DNA of 64,000 bases from Microcaldota archaeon (lineage in GTDB: Archaea; Micrarchaeota; Micrarchaeia; Micrarchaeales; CABMGC01). Shown one piece after another: positions 54,538 to 63,452 of this stretch. The translations under genes were made by a program, and so were the position numbers. The stretch spans positions 3,931 to 67,930 of the forward strand of contig JAJZOD010000012.1 of the NCBI GenBank assembly GCA_021852055.1, written 5' to 3'. The notes under the pieces were generated by a model that saw nothing but the letters and a program-made list of their open reading frames with translations, searched no databases and was not told the origin of the DNA. Position 1 is the first letter of the stretch. The number at the start of each line of letters is the position of its first letter.

Positions 54538-55478
54538 ACATAGTTGTAGCTTTAGGTGGGAACGCCATACTTCAGGAAGGAGAAAAGGGCACATACGCTG
54601 AACAGATGAGGAACATAAGCTCTACTGCAGCGCACCTTGTAAAACTGGTAAAGCACGGAAACAATGTAGTGATAACGCACGGCAATGGGCCGCAGGTCGG
54701 TGATATACTGCTCAGATACGAGCTCTCAAAAAATCAGCTGCCAGTTATGCCTCTTCATGTATGCGGCGGCGAGAGCCAGGGGATGCTTGGTTATATGATA
54801 AGCCAGGCAATGTCTACAGCGTTGGCAAAGGCCGGAGTTAAAAAAGATGTGGCGTGCATACTTACGCGTACTATCGTAGATACGAACGATAATGCATTCA
54901 AGAGACCCTCCAAGCCGATAGGCCCATTCTATACAAAATATAAGGCAAATGCGCTTTCAAAGAAATATGGCTGGTCAATAGTCCAAGAGGGCAAGATGTA
55001 CCGCAGGGTTGTACCCTCTCCAAAGCCAGTTGAGATACTTGAGCTTGACACCATCAAAAACATAATTGCAAACGGCACCGTGCTCGTCTGCACAGGCGGC
55101 GGGGGCGTACCCGTGGTCTGGCGTTCAGGCGTATACACTGGCATAGATGCTGTAATAGACAAAGACCTCTCATCATCGCTGCTCGCAAAGAAACTGGATG
55201 CCGATATGTTCATCATACTGACCGATGTCAAAAACGTCATGCTTGATTACGGGAAAAAAACAGCGCGCAGACTAAGTAGGATAAGTTCAGACGAGTGCTA
55301 TGGTTATCTGTCTAGAAAAAAATTCGAGGAAGGCACAATGGCGCCAAAGATAAGGGCTGCAGCAGATTTTGCAAGCTTTACCGGGAGGCATGCAGTTATA
55401 ACCTCAATTGAAAATGCTGAGAAGGCAGTGTTGGGAAAAGCAGGTACTATAATATATAAACACAACAAGCGCAAGTAA
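54534..55478 (+). CDS. arcC: Carbamate kinase, 314 aa
   Basis: It makes ATP from carbamoyl phosphate and ADP. Family marks: VVALGGNAILQ, ITHGNGPQVGDIL, GGGGVPVVW, and the KDLSSSLLAKKLDADMFIILTDV segment. Start overlaps the stop of argF by 4 bp, so they are co-translated. Together they can run the last two steps of the arginine or citrulline fermentation path and give substrate-level ATP. Confidence 0.95.
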   Translation: MNIVVALGGNAILQEGEKGTYAEQMRNISSTAAHLVKLVKHGNNVVITHGNGPQVGDILLRYELSKNQLPVMPLHVCGGESQGMLGYMISQAMSTALAKAGVKKDVACILTRTIVDTNDNAFKRPSKPIGPFYTKYKANALSKKYGWSIVQEGKMYRRVVPSPKPVEILELDTIKNIIANGTVLVCTGGGGVPVVWRSGVYTGIDAVIDKDLSSSLLAKKLDADMFIILTDVKNVMLDYGKKTARRLSRISSDECYGYLSRKKFEEGTMAPKIRAAADFASFTGRHAVITSIENAEKAVLGKAGTIIYKHNKRK

Positions 55479-55563
55479 ACAGCAGGCAGATGCGCCTGTA
55501 TACAATCCAACCCCTAAGTATACAGCATATGTTTGGAATGCGATAGCTGTACTATCCTGAAAT

Positions 55564-56331
55564 CTATCCCGCATGCACTTTTTTATTATCTTCTTCGCTT
55601 ATTATGCTGCTTATCTTGTCGGCCGCTATCGTAACCGGATTTATTATGTTGTTTATCTGCAGGTCTGCAAGATGTGATTCAACGTCCTGGCTCTGTGCTA
55701 CTATAGATATCCTTACGGTCTTGGAGAGCTTGCGTATGACCAGCACCACGTAAATCGTCTTGGAGCTGTCTGTAAGGTCTATAACAACGTCCCTGGCTCT
55801 TTCAATAGCGAACTGCCTCATGTCCTTGTCAAGCGTGTAGTCAACAAGGAACACATCATATCCCATTCCAAAAAGTTCATCTGCACGCGTCTTGTTTGCA
55901 GTTAGTATTATAAAGCGTCTGTTCTGTGCCTTGAGTCGCTGCGCAAGAAGCGCATTTGTCGCGCTGTAGCCTATAAGAATTACGTGGTTCTTGAACTTGC
56001 GTTTTTCTATGCCTGAAGCCTTGGAGTACAACCTTTCCATTCTGCTGCTCAAAAAATCACTCGATAGCACTGTAACAGCGCTCAGGAATATACTTAAACC
56101 AGAAATTATTAATATTATGGTGAATATCCTGCCTACATCTGTAACAGGGGTTATGTCACCGTACCCTACTGTGGATATCGTAACTATTGTAAAATACAGC
56201 GCCTGGATAGGCGATGTTATATTAACATTGAAGTTTCCGCTATTGCCCAGTATCAGTGCACCGACAGTTCCGTATGCGACAACACCGGCTATTGCTAAGG
56301 TGTATATGCCTATCTTTGTATTAATGCGCAT
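55564..56331 (-). CDS. Two-helix K+ channel with RCK/TrkA-N domain, 255 aa
   Basis: Two membrane helices flank a pore loop with the selectivity filter TVGYGD (54-59). A cytosolic Rossmann domain follows (HVILIGYSATNALLAQRL, then LTANKTRADELF), like RCK domains that gate channels by ligand or nucleotide. The domain's second half is short, so a C-terminal RCK subdomain is lacking. No start problem: ATG opens on a membrane helix. Confidence 0.92.
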   Translation of the reverse strand: MRINTKIGIYTLAIAGVVAYGTVGALILGNSGNFNVNITSPIQALYFTIVTISTVGYGDITPVTDVGRIFTIILIISGLSIFLSAVTVLSSDFLSSRMERLYSKASGIEKRKFKNHVILIGYSATNALLAQRLKAQNRRFIILTANKTRADELFGMGYDVFLVDYTLDKDMRQFAIERARDVVIDLTDSSKTIYVVLVIRKLSKTVRISIVAQSQDVESHLADLQINNIINPVTIAADKISSIISEEDNKKVHAG

Positions 56332-56686
56332 TCGAATCTCCAGAAAAAACCCAAGACATTATGCATCCGAGGCTGTCAATTGCTACAACGCAATTAAGTC
56401 TAAATTAGCACACAAACTTTAATAATGCTGCGTAGAAATAAGTTATGCTGATGTCTATGAAAGCCGGCACGCTGCAAATGTTTGCGTATGCGCCATTCAT
56501 CAGCGGAGCGGGCCTTCTTCTGTTGCTATAGCCTAAACCCGATTGCCGGGCATCCTGCCTGGCATTTGTCTGGGTCTAGGCTTTACAAGTAAATCGTTTA
56601 CGTTTACGTTGGTGCAATGTAAACTGCTTCTGGAATTTTTATTTTTATGTGACCGTGTACGGTCCTTGTTGCAAAGAGGTTATAAA
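56332..56686. other. Intergenic region with a hairpin and a promoter
   Basis: A 9-bp stem (56544-56552 with 56556-56564, TGCCGGGCA / TGCCTGGCA, one G-T pair) stands 122 nt before the next gene. Near 56636 atttttatttttatg is TATA-like, and GAGGT (56676-56680) is the ribosome site of the gene at 56687. A 28-codon frame at 56445-56531 is too short to judge. The hairpin lies upstream of the likely promoter, so it is not a leader of the synthase. Confidence 0.4.
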
Positions 56687-57883
56687 ATGAAAATCAAAAC
56701 TGTAAAACAAAAAATCAAAAACATAAGAATATTCGACACTACATTAAGGGACGGCGAACAGGATTCGCGTGCAATACCGAACGGACATGAAAAGATAAGT
56801 GCTGCACGGGTTATAGATGGCATCGGAGTAGATGTCATAGAAGCCGGGTGCCTTGCTGCAAACTGCTCTCCTGATGAGTTTTCTGCTGTACGTGAAATAG
56901 CGCAGCTTAAGCGCTCCGGAGAACTTCACGCAGAAGTGTGTGCCCTTGCACGCGCTAAAACCGATGATATCGATACAGTCGAACGCGCAGGTGTAAGCTA
57001 TGTGCATATTTATATGGGCACTTCAGACAAGCACATGAGCTCGAAATTCAGGGGCATTACGCGTGCAACTGTAATTGGCAGTTCGGTCACTGCAGTAAGG
57101 CATGCCAAGGCAAAAGGCATGAAGGTGCTGTTCTCAGCAGAAGATGCCACAAGAACTGAAACAGATTTTCTTAAGGAGGTTTACAGGGAAGTTGTCGCAG
57201 CAGGTGCTGACGAGATAAATGTGCCAGACACTCTTGGCGTATGTGAATCAGATAATATGCGGCGCATAATATCCGAGGTAAAATCAGCAATAGGCGTACA
57301 TGTCCCTGTGCATGTACACTGCCATAATGATTACGGCATCGCAACCGCAAACACCATGTCCGCAATACTAGCCGGCGCAGACTGTGCGCAGGTGACGGTA
57401 TGTGGCATTGGAGAGAGATCAGGGAACGCATCGCTCGAACAGATAGTCTCATTACTGCACTTCAATAGCAGGTACGGCGCCTATACTACTAATGTAAACC
57501 CGCAGCTTCTTACAGATGCAGCAAGAAAAATAGCCCGCCTGTTCCATTTTAATCTTAGCGATGATGCCCCGATTGTAGGTAAAAATGCATTCACCCACAA
57601 GGCAGGGGTGCACGAGGATGCAGTGTTCAGAGATCCTGAAAACTACAAGTTTATTAACCCCGGGTACGTTGGGAACGAACGGCGCATCATAATCAGCAAG
57701 ATGTCCAGTGCACGCGCCATAAACGCAATTTTTAATGTGCGGCATATAAACCTGAATCAGACGGAATCTGATGCAGTAATAAGCATGGTGAGAAGCCTAA
57801 ACGGCAGGCAGATAAGCGAAACAGAGCTGGCAGAATTTGCATCGCAGCTGAGGCATTGTGCACGGGCCGAAGACGGGCTTTGA
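56687..57883 (+). CDS. Homocitrate/2-isopropylmalate/citramalate synthase family, 398 aa
   Basis: An acetyl-CoA condensing enzyme of the HMGL-like family. Motifs: IFDTTLRDGEQ (R21, D22), SAEDATRTE, HVHCHNDYGIATAN (metal ligands), GIGERSGNASLEQ, and FTHKAGVHEDAV, the last being closer to homocitrate synthase than to isopropylmalate synthase. It lacks the C-terminal LeuA regulatory domain. The usual SPG after RDGEQ is D-S-R here, which may affect substrate choice. ATG has GAGGT 6 nt upstream. Confidence 0.85.
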   Translation: MKIKTVKQKIKNIRIFDTTLRDGEQDSRAIPNGHEKISAARVIDGIGVDVIEAGCLAANCSPDEFSAVREIAQLKRSGELHAEVCALARAKTDDIDTVERAGVSYVHIYMGTSDKHMSSKFRGITRATVIGSSVTAVRHAKAKGMKVLFSAEDATRTETDFLKEVYREVVAAGADEINVPDTLGVCESDNMRRIISEVKSAIGVHVPVHVHCHNDYGIATANTMSAILAGADCAQVTVCGIGERSGNASLEQIVSLLHFNSRYGAYTTNVNPQLLTDAARKIARLFHFNLSDDAPIVGKNAFTHKAGVHEDAVFRDPENYKFINPGYVGNERRIIISKMSSARAINAIFNVRHINLNQTESDAVISMVRSLNGRQISETELAEFASQLRHCARAEDGL

Positions 57884-57999
57884 AAAAGGTAAACACAAGA
57901 TTCATGGCAAAGGCCTAACAATACTGTTCCATATGGTACTGCTCTGCACGCATCTGACAGTGCTGCAGCAGTACTTGTCGGATTAGTATCAATCCATAG

Positions 58000-58845
58000 A
58001 TGAGCACGCACCCAAATGGAACTACAGCATCCCAGGCAAATGCAAAAATTCTTAAAATAGTGCATTCAAATCAGACTATGGCAAACTTGGCTCTGTATGC
58101 TGGCATACTAGTTATAATAGCTGCAGCAGCATTCGCATTTTACCTTAATGTGTCTACGGGTAAGCAAAGCAAGGCAACCGCGCCGCAGGCAACTACATTA
58201 CCTAATGCTACCACAATAGCTACTACGACCATGCTGTCTTCGACTACCACAATACTACAGAATCAAACATTTACGTGTGAATCAGAAAACTCAACACTTC
58301 CTATAGGCGGCGGCAATTTCAGCACAGGCACGTTCTACGGATGGGCAGTATCGGGCACTGGCTTCGGCAATGCGCCGCTTAATCTCAGCGCTGCAAATAA
58401 CGATGGCCACTACTACACAGACAAGTGGAGCAATTCAAATTATCCGTTTGCAGCTACCACATTCAGCAACAACAAGCCCATGGCTCCGGGCAGCATATCA
58501 TTCAGCTATATCCCTACATTGCCATATCTGAATTTTCAGATATTCTCTCCGGCAAGCAAGGAGCTGTATATTAAAGTCGTGCCGTCCAGAGGCCATAGTT
58601 CTGTATATTACTACAACACCCTAAACGTCACAGGCAATACGACTGATGAATTTGAATATGCAAGCATAAACATGTCTGCGCTGATGTGCCAAAAGGTAAC
58701 TGTAGAAATTGTATCGAACATCTCCCCTACTGTTGCATCTTCTGGTATAGTACTCTCAAATCAAAACCTCTTCATTGCAGTAACAGGATTTTATCAAAGT
58801 GCTTCAGGATATCAGACATCCGGAATACAGCAGAACTTCTCTTAA
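58000..58845 (+). CDS. Membrane-anchored jelly-roll-like surface protein, 281 aa
   Basis: A short cytosolic tail and one membrane helix (about 28-50) precede a Thr-rich linker and a beta-rich ectodomain. The segment GGNFSTGTFYGWAVSGTGFG matches the beginning of galactose-binding-like jelly-roll domains. Many sequons are present. It could bind sugars at the surface (inference). Two Cys in the ectodomain (TFTCESE; SALMCQK) may pair. Confidence 0.7.
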   Translation: MSTHPNGTTASQANAKILKIVHSNQTMANLALYAGILVIIAAAAFAFYLNVSTGKQSKATAPQATTLPNATTIATTTMLSSTTTILQNQTFTCESENSTLPIGGGNFSTGTFYGWAVSGTGFGNAPLNLSAANNDGHYYTDKWSNSNYPFAATTFSNNKPMAPGSISFSYIPTLPYLNFQIFSPASKELYIKVVPSRGHSSVYYYNTLNVTGNTTDEFEYASINMSALMCQKVTVEIVSNISPTVASSGIVLSNQNLFIAVTGFYQSASGYQTSGIQQNFS

Positions 58846-58880
58846 TCGTCGTTATGTTAAATTTCTAATCAAGTGATAAA

Positions 58881-59144
58881 ATGGGTCCAAAAAATGGAAC
58901 AAACAGGAAAAATACACAGCATAGCAAGAGATACAAGATAGCAGAAGACTACAACACGCTTCGCAACATGGCAACAGAACTGCGAAGGCAGCAATCGAGC
59001 CTAAGATCAATGGGGAGAAGGATGGCAAGGGACAAAACGTACAATCTGTCTGGGCTTATAGACGGCCTGTCTAACGTAATGGAGCACATGGGCAGGGCAT
59101 CGAAGGAGATAGACAAAGCAATGAAAGAGCTGAAGCTTATATAA
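58881..59144 (+). CDS. Small basic coiled-coil protein, 87 aa
   Basis: ATG is preceded at 3 nt by GTGAT. The chain is basic and helical (TLRNMATELRRQQSSLRSMGRRM; GLIDGLSNVMEHMGRASKEIDKAMKEL). It may be cotranscribed with the preceding surface protein gene (35 nt gap). Function is unknown; DNA or RNA binding is a possibility from charge only. Confidence 0.68.
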   Translation: MGPKNGTNRKNTQHSKRYKIAEDYNTLRNMATELRRQQSSLRSMGRRMARDKTYNLSGLIDGLSNVMEHMGRASKEIDKAMKELKLI

Positions 59145-59259
59145 CTATGCGAAATACAACAAATAACCTGCAGGAAATCATGCAACCATGAAACAAAACG
59201 CATTCATATAATTTGGAATTGATGGAGTGCCAAGCATAAGTGCCAAGACCCTCGGCATA

Positions 59260-59276
59260 TAAAGGCATCTAAAAGT
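59260..59276. repeat. 17-nt direct repeat, copy 1
   Basis: taaaggcatctaaaagt occurs here and again at 60554-60570, on either side of the six-repeat propeller gene. Both copies lie in the promoter zone of the gene that follows and are preceded by similar words (gccaagaccc / gtcaagcccc). It may be a regulator site or the trace of a duplication. Confidence 0.5.
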
Positions 59277-59349
59277 TAGTTTCCTAAACAGCAGTGTAAA
59301 ATCATAAGATATATAGATATTTCTTAAGTAAGCTGTATTTGGTGCAAAT

Positions 59350-60234
59350 GTGACTAATGGGAAAACTATATATGTGATTGGAGCAGTAATTGTAGTGTTA
59401 ATTATTGCAATAGTGGCAGGTCTTTTTCTTTGGCATTCCCAGGCATCATCGTTGAACGCGCCTGGAAGCGGTTCAGGAAATTCTTATGCGTATGTAGCTA
59501 ATTTTGACTCAAACAATGTAATTATTGTAGATGTAACTACCGGAAATATTCACGATGCAATAACTTCCGGATTTTACGGTCCTTCTGGCATAGCCTTCTA
59601 CTCCGGAAACGCATACATTACTAATTACGGTTCTAACAACGTTGTAAAGATAAACCCCTCCGATGGCGACGCAATAGGTTCATGGACTTCTGGGTTTGGC
59701 GGCCCTGTAGACATAACCTTCTACTCCGGAAACGCATACGTTGTTAATCTCAATTCTAGCAACGTTGTAAAGATAAACCCCTCCAATGGCGGCGTAATAG
59801 GTTCATGGACTTCTGGGTTTAACTATTCTTTTAGCATAGCCTTCTACTCCGGAAACGCATACGTTGTTAATGTCAATTCTAGCAACGTTGTAAAGATAAA
59901 CCCCTCCAATGGTGGCGTAATAGGTTCATGGACTTCTGGGTTTAACTATCCTTTTGGCATAGACTTCTACTCAGGAAACGCATACGTTGTTAATCTCAAT
60001 TCTAGCAACGTTGTAAAGATAAACCCCTCCAATGGTGGCGTAATAGGTTCATGGACTTCTGGGTTTAACTATCCTTTTAGCATAGCCTTCTACTCCGGAA
60101 ACGCATACGTCGTTAATGGCGGTTCTGTCAAAGTTTCTAGCAACGTTGTAAAGATAAACCCCTCCGATGGAGGCGTAATAGGTTCATGGACTTCTGGGTT
60201 TAAAAATCCTTTGGGCATAGCCTTTCCTACGTAG
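59350..60234 (+). CDS. Membrane-anchored six-repeat beta-propeller, 294 aa
   Basis: Signal anchor helix at about 7-27, then six repeats of about 41 residues: GIAFYSGNAY-V-V-N, SSNVVKINPS, GGVIGSWTSGF. This is a single six-bladed propeller of YVTN/NHL type. At DNA level the 123-bp units are almost identical, so expansion is recent. Start is GTG with GGTG 9 nt upstream; no in-frame ATG is available. Ser/Asn sequons recur in each blade. It is flanked by a 17-nt direct repeat. Confidence 0.8.
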   Translation: MTNGKTIYVIGAVIVVLIIAIVAGLFLWHSQASSLNAPGSGSGNSYAYVANFDSNNVIIVDVTTGNIHDAITSGFYGPSGIAFYSGNAYITNYGSNNVVKINPSDGDAIGSWTSGFGGPVDITFYSGNAYVVNLNSSNVVKINPSNGGVIGSWTSGFNYSFSIAFYSGNAYVVNVNSSNVVKINPSNGGVIGSWTSGFNYPFGIDFYSGNAYVVNLNSSNVVKINPSNGGVIGSWTSGFNYPFSIAFYSGNAYVVNGGSVKVSSNVVKINPSDGGVIGSWTSGFKNPLGIAFPT

Positions 60235-60614
60235 CTTTTGCTTGTTATATTTATCCTTAAATTTATTGAATTAAAGATTGCATATAATAACTTGTCAAAT
60301 TAAATAATTTCTGTTTTATATTATTTGGAGGCGTTTCTCTTCTCTTTTGTCGTCGTAAAGATGGATTACTGTGAGTCTCCTGAGCAACAGATGCACAGAT
60401 GCAACGAGTACATCGATCGCCTTCCAGGAGAACGAAAACATGTGATGAAAACAGCGAAAATTCATGTGTTTTCCTGTATTCTCGGATACCTCCTCAGTTA
60501 TTGAGAAACTCTTTTGGAATTGACGAGGCGATTGAATGTAAATGTCAAGCCCCTAAAGGCATCTAAAAGTGGATAAGTATATAAGTTTATACTTCAAGAG
60601 ATAAATGTGGTAAC
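60235..60614. other. Intergenic region, second copy of the 17-nt repeat and a promoter
   Basis: A 47-codon frame at 60361-60504 (MDYCESPEQQMHRCNEYIDR...) is possible but unsupported. taaaggcatctaaaagt lies at 60554-60570, followed by aagtatataagttt, a clear TATA box for the gene at 60615 (about 35 nt ahead). The rest shows no feature. Confidence 0.4.
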
Positions 60615-61463
60615 ATGCGAACATCGATGCATATAGCAATACTGCTTGCAGTTTCATTAATGGTACTTCCTGCTGTATCCGCTGTGGGCTACGGCACATC
60701 AAAAATAACACTTTCAAATGGCAGCGTAAGCATCCAGCAGGGAAACAGCACCTCAGTGCAATTTACTGTAAGTCTGTACAGCGGCAACACATGGGGCACT
60801 ACATTCACCGCTGTAAATCCCACGCAGCTTAAAAGCTATGGCATAAATGTAAGCATAAGCAATCCAATGGGCGATCCTCCTTACTCCGGTTCAATTTCTG
60901 TAAGCGCATCGACATCAGCACAGCCCGGCACGTATCAGGCTATATTTGCAGCTACGGGCGATGATCCTTCAATTGCAAATGCCACACTTAACATTACAAT
61001 AAACAAAATACAACCCGCAGTTACAACTACTGTAGCTGCAGTAAACACCTTATCGTCTTCAACATCGACTCCTGGAAACACAATGCAAAGCACAGCAACT
61101 TCAACAGTAGTTGCTACGCCAAAGACCACCACAACCCAGCAGTCTAAATCATCATCACAGCAGTCAGGGAGCGTGCCATACTCTTCAGGAAATTCCGGAA
61201 GCCCTGCGTTATTGTATGCTGCAGTAATAATAATACTTTTAATAGCTGCATATCTGGTGTATATTATGAAAACTGGTTCGACGCGTGCGATAATAGTCGG
61301 TGTTGCGCTTATACTGATAGGCGTGGTTGTATGGCTGTATGGCGACTACAACGGCGGCATTATGTCCTATATCTGGGGCGGAGTTGCAGCAATACTCCTT
61401 GGCACAATAATATGGATACTTGGAGACAATGCGGCAGGAGCATTCTCAAAACCAAAGAAGTGA
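60615..61463 (+). CDS. Ig-like surface protein with three C-terminal membrane helices, 282 aa
   Basis: Signal peptide about 1-24 (ending PAVSA), one Ig-like domain (SIQQGNSTSVQFTVSLYSG; SAQPGTYQAIFAATGDD), a Thr/Ser/Gln-rich stalk (about 135-190), and three membrane helices near the end. The architecture is a stalked external domain on a membrane hub. The unit is typical of envelope proteins of this genome. Partner unknown. Confidence 0.75.
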   Translation: MRTSMHIAILLAVSLMVLPAVSAVGYGTSKITLSNGSVSIQQGNSTSVQFTVSLYSGNTWGTTFTAVNPTQLKSYGINVSISNPMGDPPYSGSISVSASTSAQPGTYQAIFAATGDDPSIANATLNITINKIQPAVTTTVAAVNTLSSSTSTPGNTMQSTATSTVVATPKTTTTQQSKSSSQQSGSVPYSSGNSGSPALLYAAVIIILLIAAYLVYIMKTGSTRAIIVGVALILIGVVVWLYGDYNGGIMSYIWGGVAAILLGTIIWILGDNAAGAFSKPKK

Positions 61464-61620
61464 ATTAGCTTCTTACAATTTGGGTAACGGGTACGTGAGA
61501 TTAGCTTGCTTAGCGCACTCGCTTACCTGATCTACCATGTTAATTTATTCATTTTGAAGTTAATATACAATACAATCGTATCATGCGCAAAAAAGCGCAT
61601 GTCAAACTGCTCATCGCTGC

Positions 61621-63375
61621 CTACTGCTTTCTCTTCTGCGCCTTTATACGTGATACCTCGTCCAGAAGCTCGAGTTCGCTGTCGCTTATCATGTTCGTAA
61701 ATTTATAGCGCAAAGCCCTTTCATCCTCGTCGTTCAAAAATACATAAAGCTGCTCATTCTCCTGAATCTGCCTGCCGTAGGTTACGCCGTCCATTGATAA
61801 AGCGAGGCTGTCTCCCTTCTTGGCTTCCTGCAGGTTTATCCCATTATCCTGCATCTCCTTTACAGTGCCGACTACATCGCCCATCCTGTTCATCAGCTGC
61901 ACCCCGGGCTTTATCCTGCCGGAGATAACCTCAATACCGAAGATTGCAGGATGCGACACCCTGAAGCAGCTGTTTGGCAGCGTCTTCAGCAGGCCAGGGA
62001 ACACGAGCGCTTTCTCTATAGTCTGTCTGCTCTTTGCCCTCTCGCTATCAAGCCACTCCTTGTAATTGTCAACTATGCCGTATATTACGTTGCCTTTTAT
62101 TATGTTTATACCTGTGGCATAAGACTCCTGTTCTGCTTCCTCGTCAACAGGCACGTTGAATGCTATTACGACTGCACTTTCGGGATCGCTGCTGCGTATT
62201 GAAAATGCGTCAAGGACATCGCGTTTTGTAACCCTGCCTATCCCTTTCTTGCTTATGCTTACTCCAGCGCTATTCAGCAGCTTAGACAGCGCCTCTATGC
62301 CTCCTATGCTGTCAGATTTAAGTATCACTCCTGACTTATCCACATTGAAGACCTCTTGCATCTCTGCCTTTATCTCATTTTCGTAGTTAGGAAAATCAGT
62401 TGAGATTGCCAAGGAGCCAGGCAGCGCGTCCTCAAGGCCGCTTCCGCTGATCTTTATGCCAGCCGCAGCGCTGACGCTGTCTACATAGTAAAACTTGCTT
62501 GACGACTCACGCAGTTCCTGCAGTGCCTTGGGTTTCAGAAGGGCCTTTATTTTTGATGTAGAGATCCCTGCAGGCGTGGCGAATGCAATAGTGTCATTGA
62601 CTTTCAGAGATCCGTTGTATAATATAACATCAACTGTAGTCCCTAAGCCTTTCTCCTCCTTGCGCTCTATTATGCCTCCTACACCTGCTCCATTGACTTC
62701 TATCTCAAGCCTGTCCTCAAGAAAGCGCTGTGAAAGCCCTGTAGCGTATACGAGCAGTTCGGCTATGCCTTCGCCGGTCTTCGCGCTCAAAGGGCATATA
62801 AGTATCTCTTTTTTGAAATCCCTTACCCTGTCAAAACGCTCTGCGTTGAAGCCAACCTCGCTGAGGGCTCCGACAAGCTTGTAAACACGCGCTTCAAGGT
62901 CCTCAGTCACATTAATGCCCTGTTTTGATATTGCATCGGTAAAGCTCGAAAGCCCGGTCTGGTGCCAGCCTGTTATGACGTCTATCTTATTTGCAGCCAC
63001 TATAAACGGGGTCTTGTACTCCTTAAGTATCTCAATTGCTTCGAGGGTCTGTGGTTCGAAGTTTTTTGTCACGTCTACAACAAGTATTGCCAGGTCGGCG
63101 ACGCTGCCTCCCCTCTTTCTTAGGTTGGTAAATGCCTCGTGCCCGGGCGTATCTATGAACAGAAGGCCAGGTATTGTTATCTTTATGTTGAATTTCTGAA
63201 GAAGAGCACCACATGTCTTTTTGATGACGTCAAGCGGCACCTCGCTTGCGCCTATATGCTGGGTTATGCCCCCGGCTTCCTTGGCTGTCATTGTAGTGCT
63301 CCTTATGCGGTCAAGCAGCGTAGTCTTTCCATGGTCTACATGTCCCATTACTACTATTATAGGCTGACGAATCAT
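61621..63375 (-). CDS. infB: Translation initiation factor aIF5B, 584 aa
   Basis: It is the GTPase that joins ribosomal subunits and places initiator tRNA. G1 MGHVDHGKTT, G2 GGITQHIGA, G3 DTPGHEAF and G4 NKID are in order, and domains II-IV follow. The C-terminal segment ends in RIKAQKRKQ. Start ATG 63375 is chosen since aatatataag (63396-63405) is a TATA box 25 nt upstream on this strand. It is divergent from ndk, a pairing known in archaeal genomes. Confidence 0.95.
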   Translation of the reverse strand: MIRQPIIVVMGHVDHGKTTLLDRIRSTTMTAKEAGGITQHIGASEVPLDVIKKTCGALLQKFNIKITIPGLLFIDTPGHEAFTNLRKRGGSVADLAILVVDVTKNFEPQTLEAIEILKEYKTPFIVAANKIDVITGWHQTGLSSFTDAISKQGINVTEDLEARVYKLVGALSEVGFNAERFDRVRDFKKEILICPLSAKTGEGIAELLVYATGLSQRFLEDRLEIEVNGAGVGGIIERKEEKGLGTTVDVILYNGSLKVNDTIAFATPAGISTSKIKALLKPKALQELRESSSKFYYVDSVSAAAGIKISGSGLEDALPGSLAISTDFPNYENEIKAEMQEVFNVDKSGVILKSDSIGGIEALSKLLNSAGVSISKKGIGRVTKRDVLDAFSIRSSDPESAVVIAFNVPVDEEAEQESYATGINIIKGNVIYGIVDNYKEWLDSERAKSRQTIEKALVFPGLLKTLPNSCFRVSHPAIFGIEVISGRIKPGVQLMNRMGDVVGTVKEMQDNGINLQEAKKGDSLALSMDGVTYGRQIQENEQLYVFLNDEDERALRYKFTNMISDSELELLDEVSRIKAQKRKQ

Positions 63376-63452
63376 AAGCTCACAGAAAACCAAGCAATAT
63401 ATAAGTATCTACGCCAAAATAGCATATAAATCAGTAGGTTAGTGTGATAATT
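63376..63452. promoter_or_regulatory. Divergent promoter region of infB and ndk
   Basis: Two TATA boxes lie in 77 bases: cttatatatt on the minus strand (63396-63405) for infB, and atataaat on the plus strand (63424-63431) for ndk. The ndk ATG also has GTGAT 4 nt upstream, although its predicted transcription start would fall near 63450. Confidence 0.55.

Noticed and set aside
60361-60504. 47-codon frame
   Set aside because: No TATA box or ribosome site at the right distance and no recognisable pattern.
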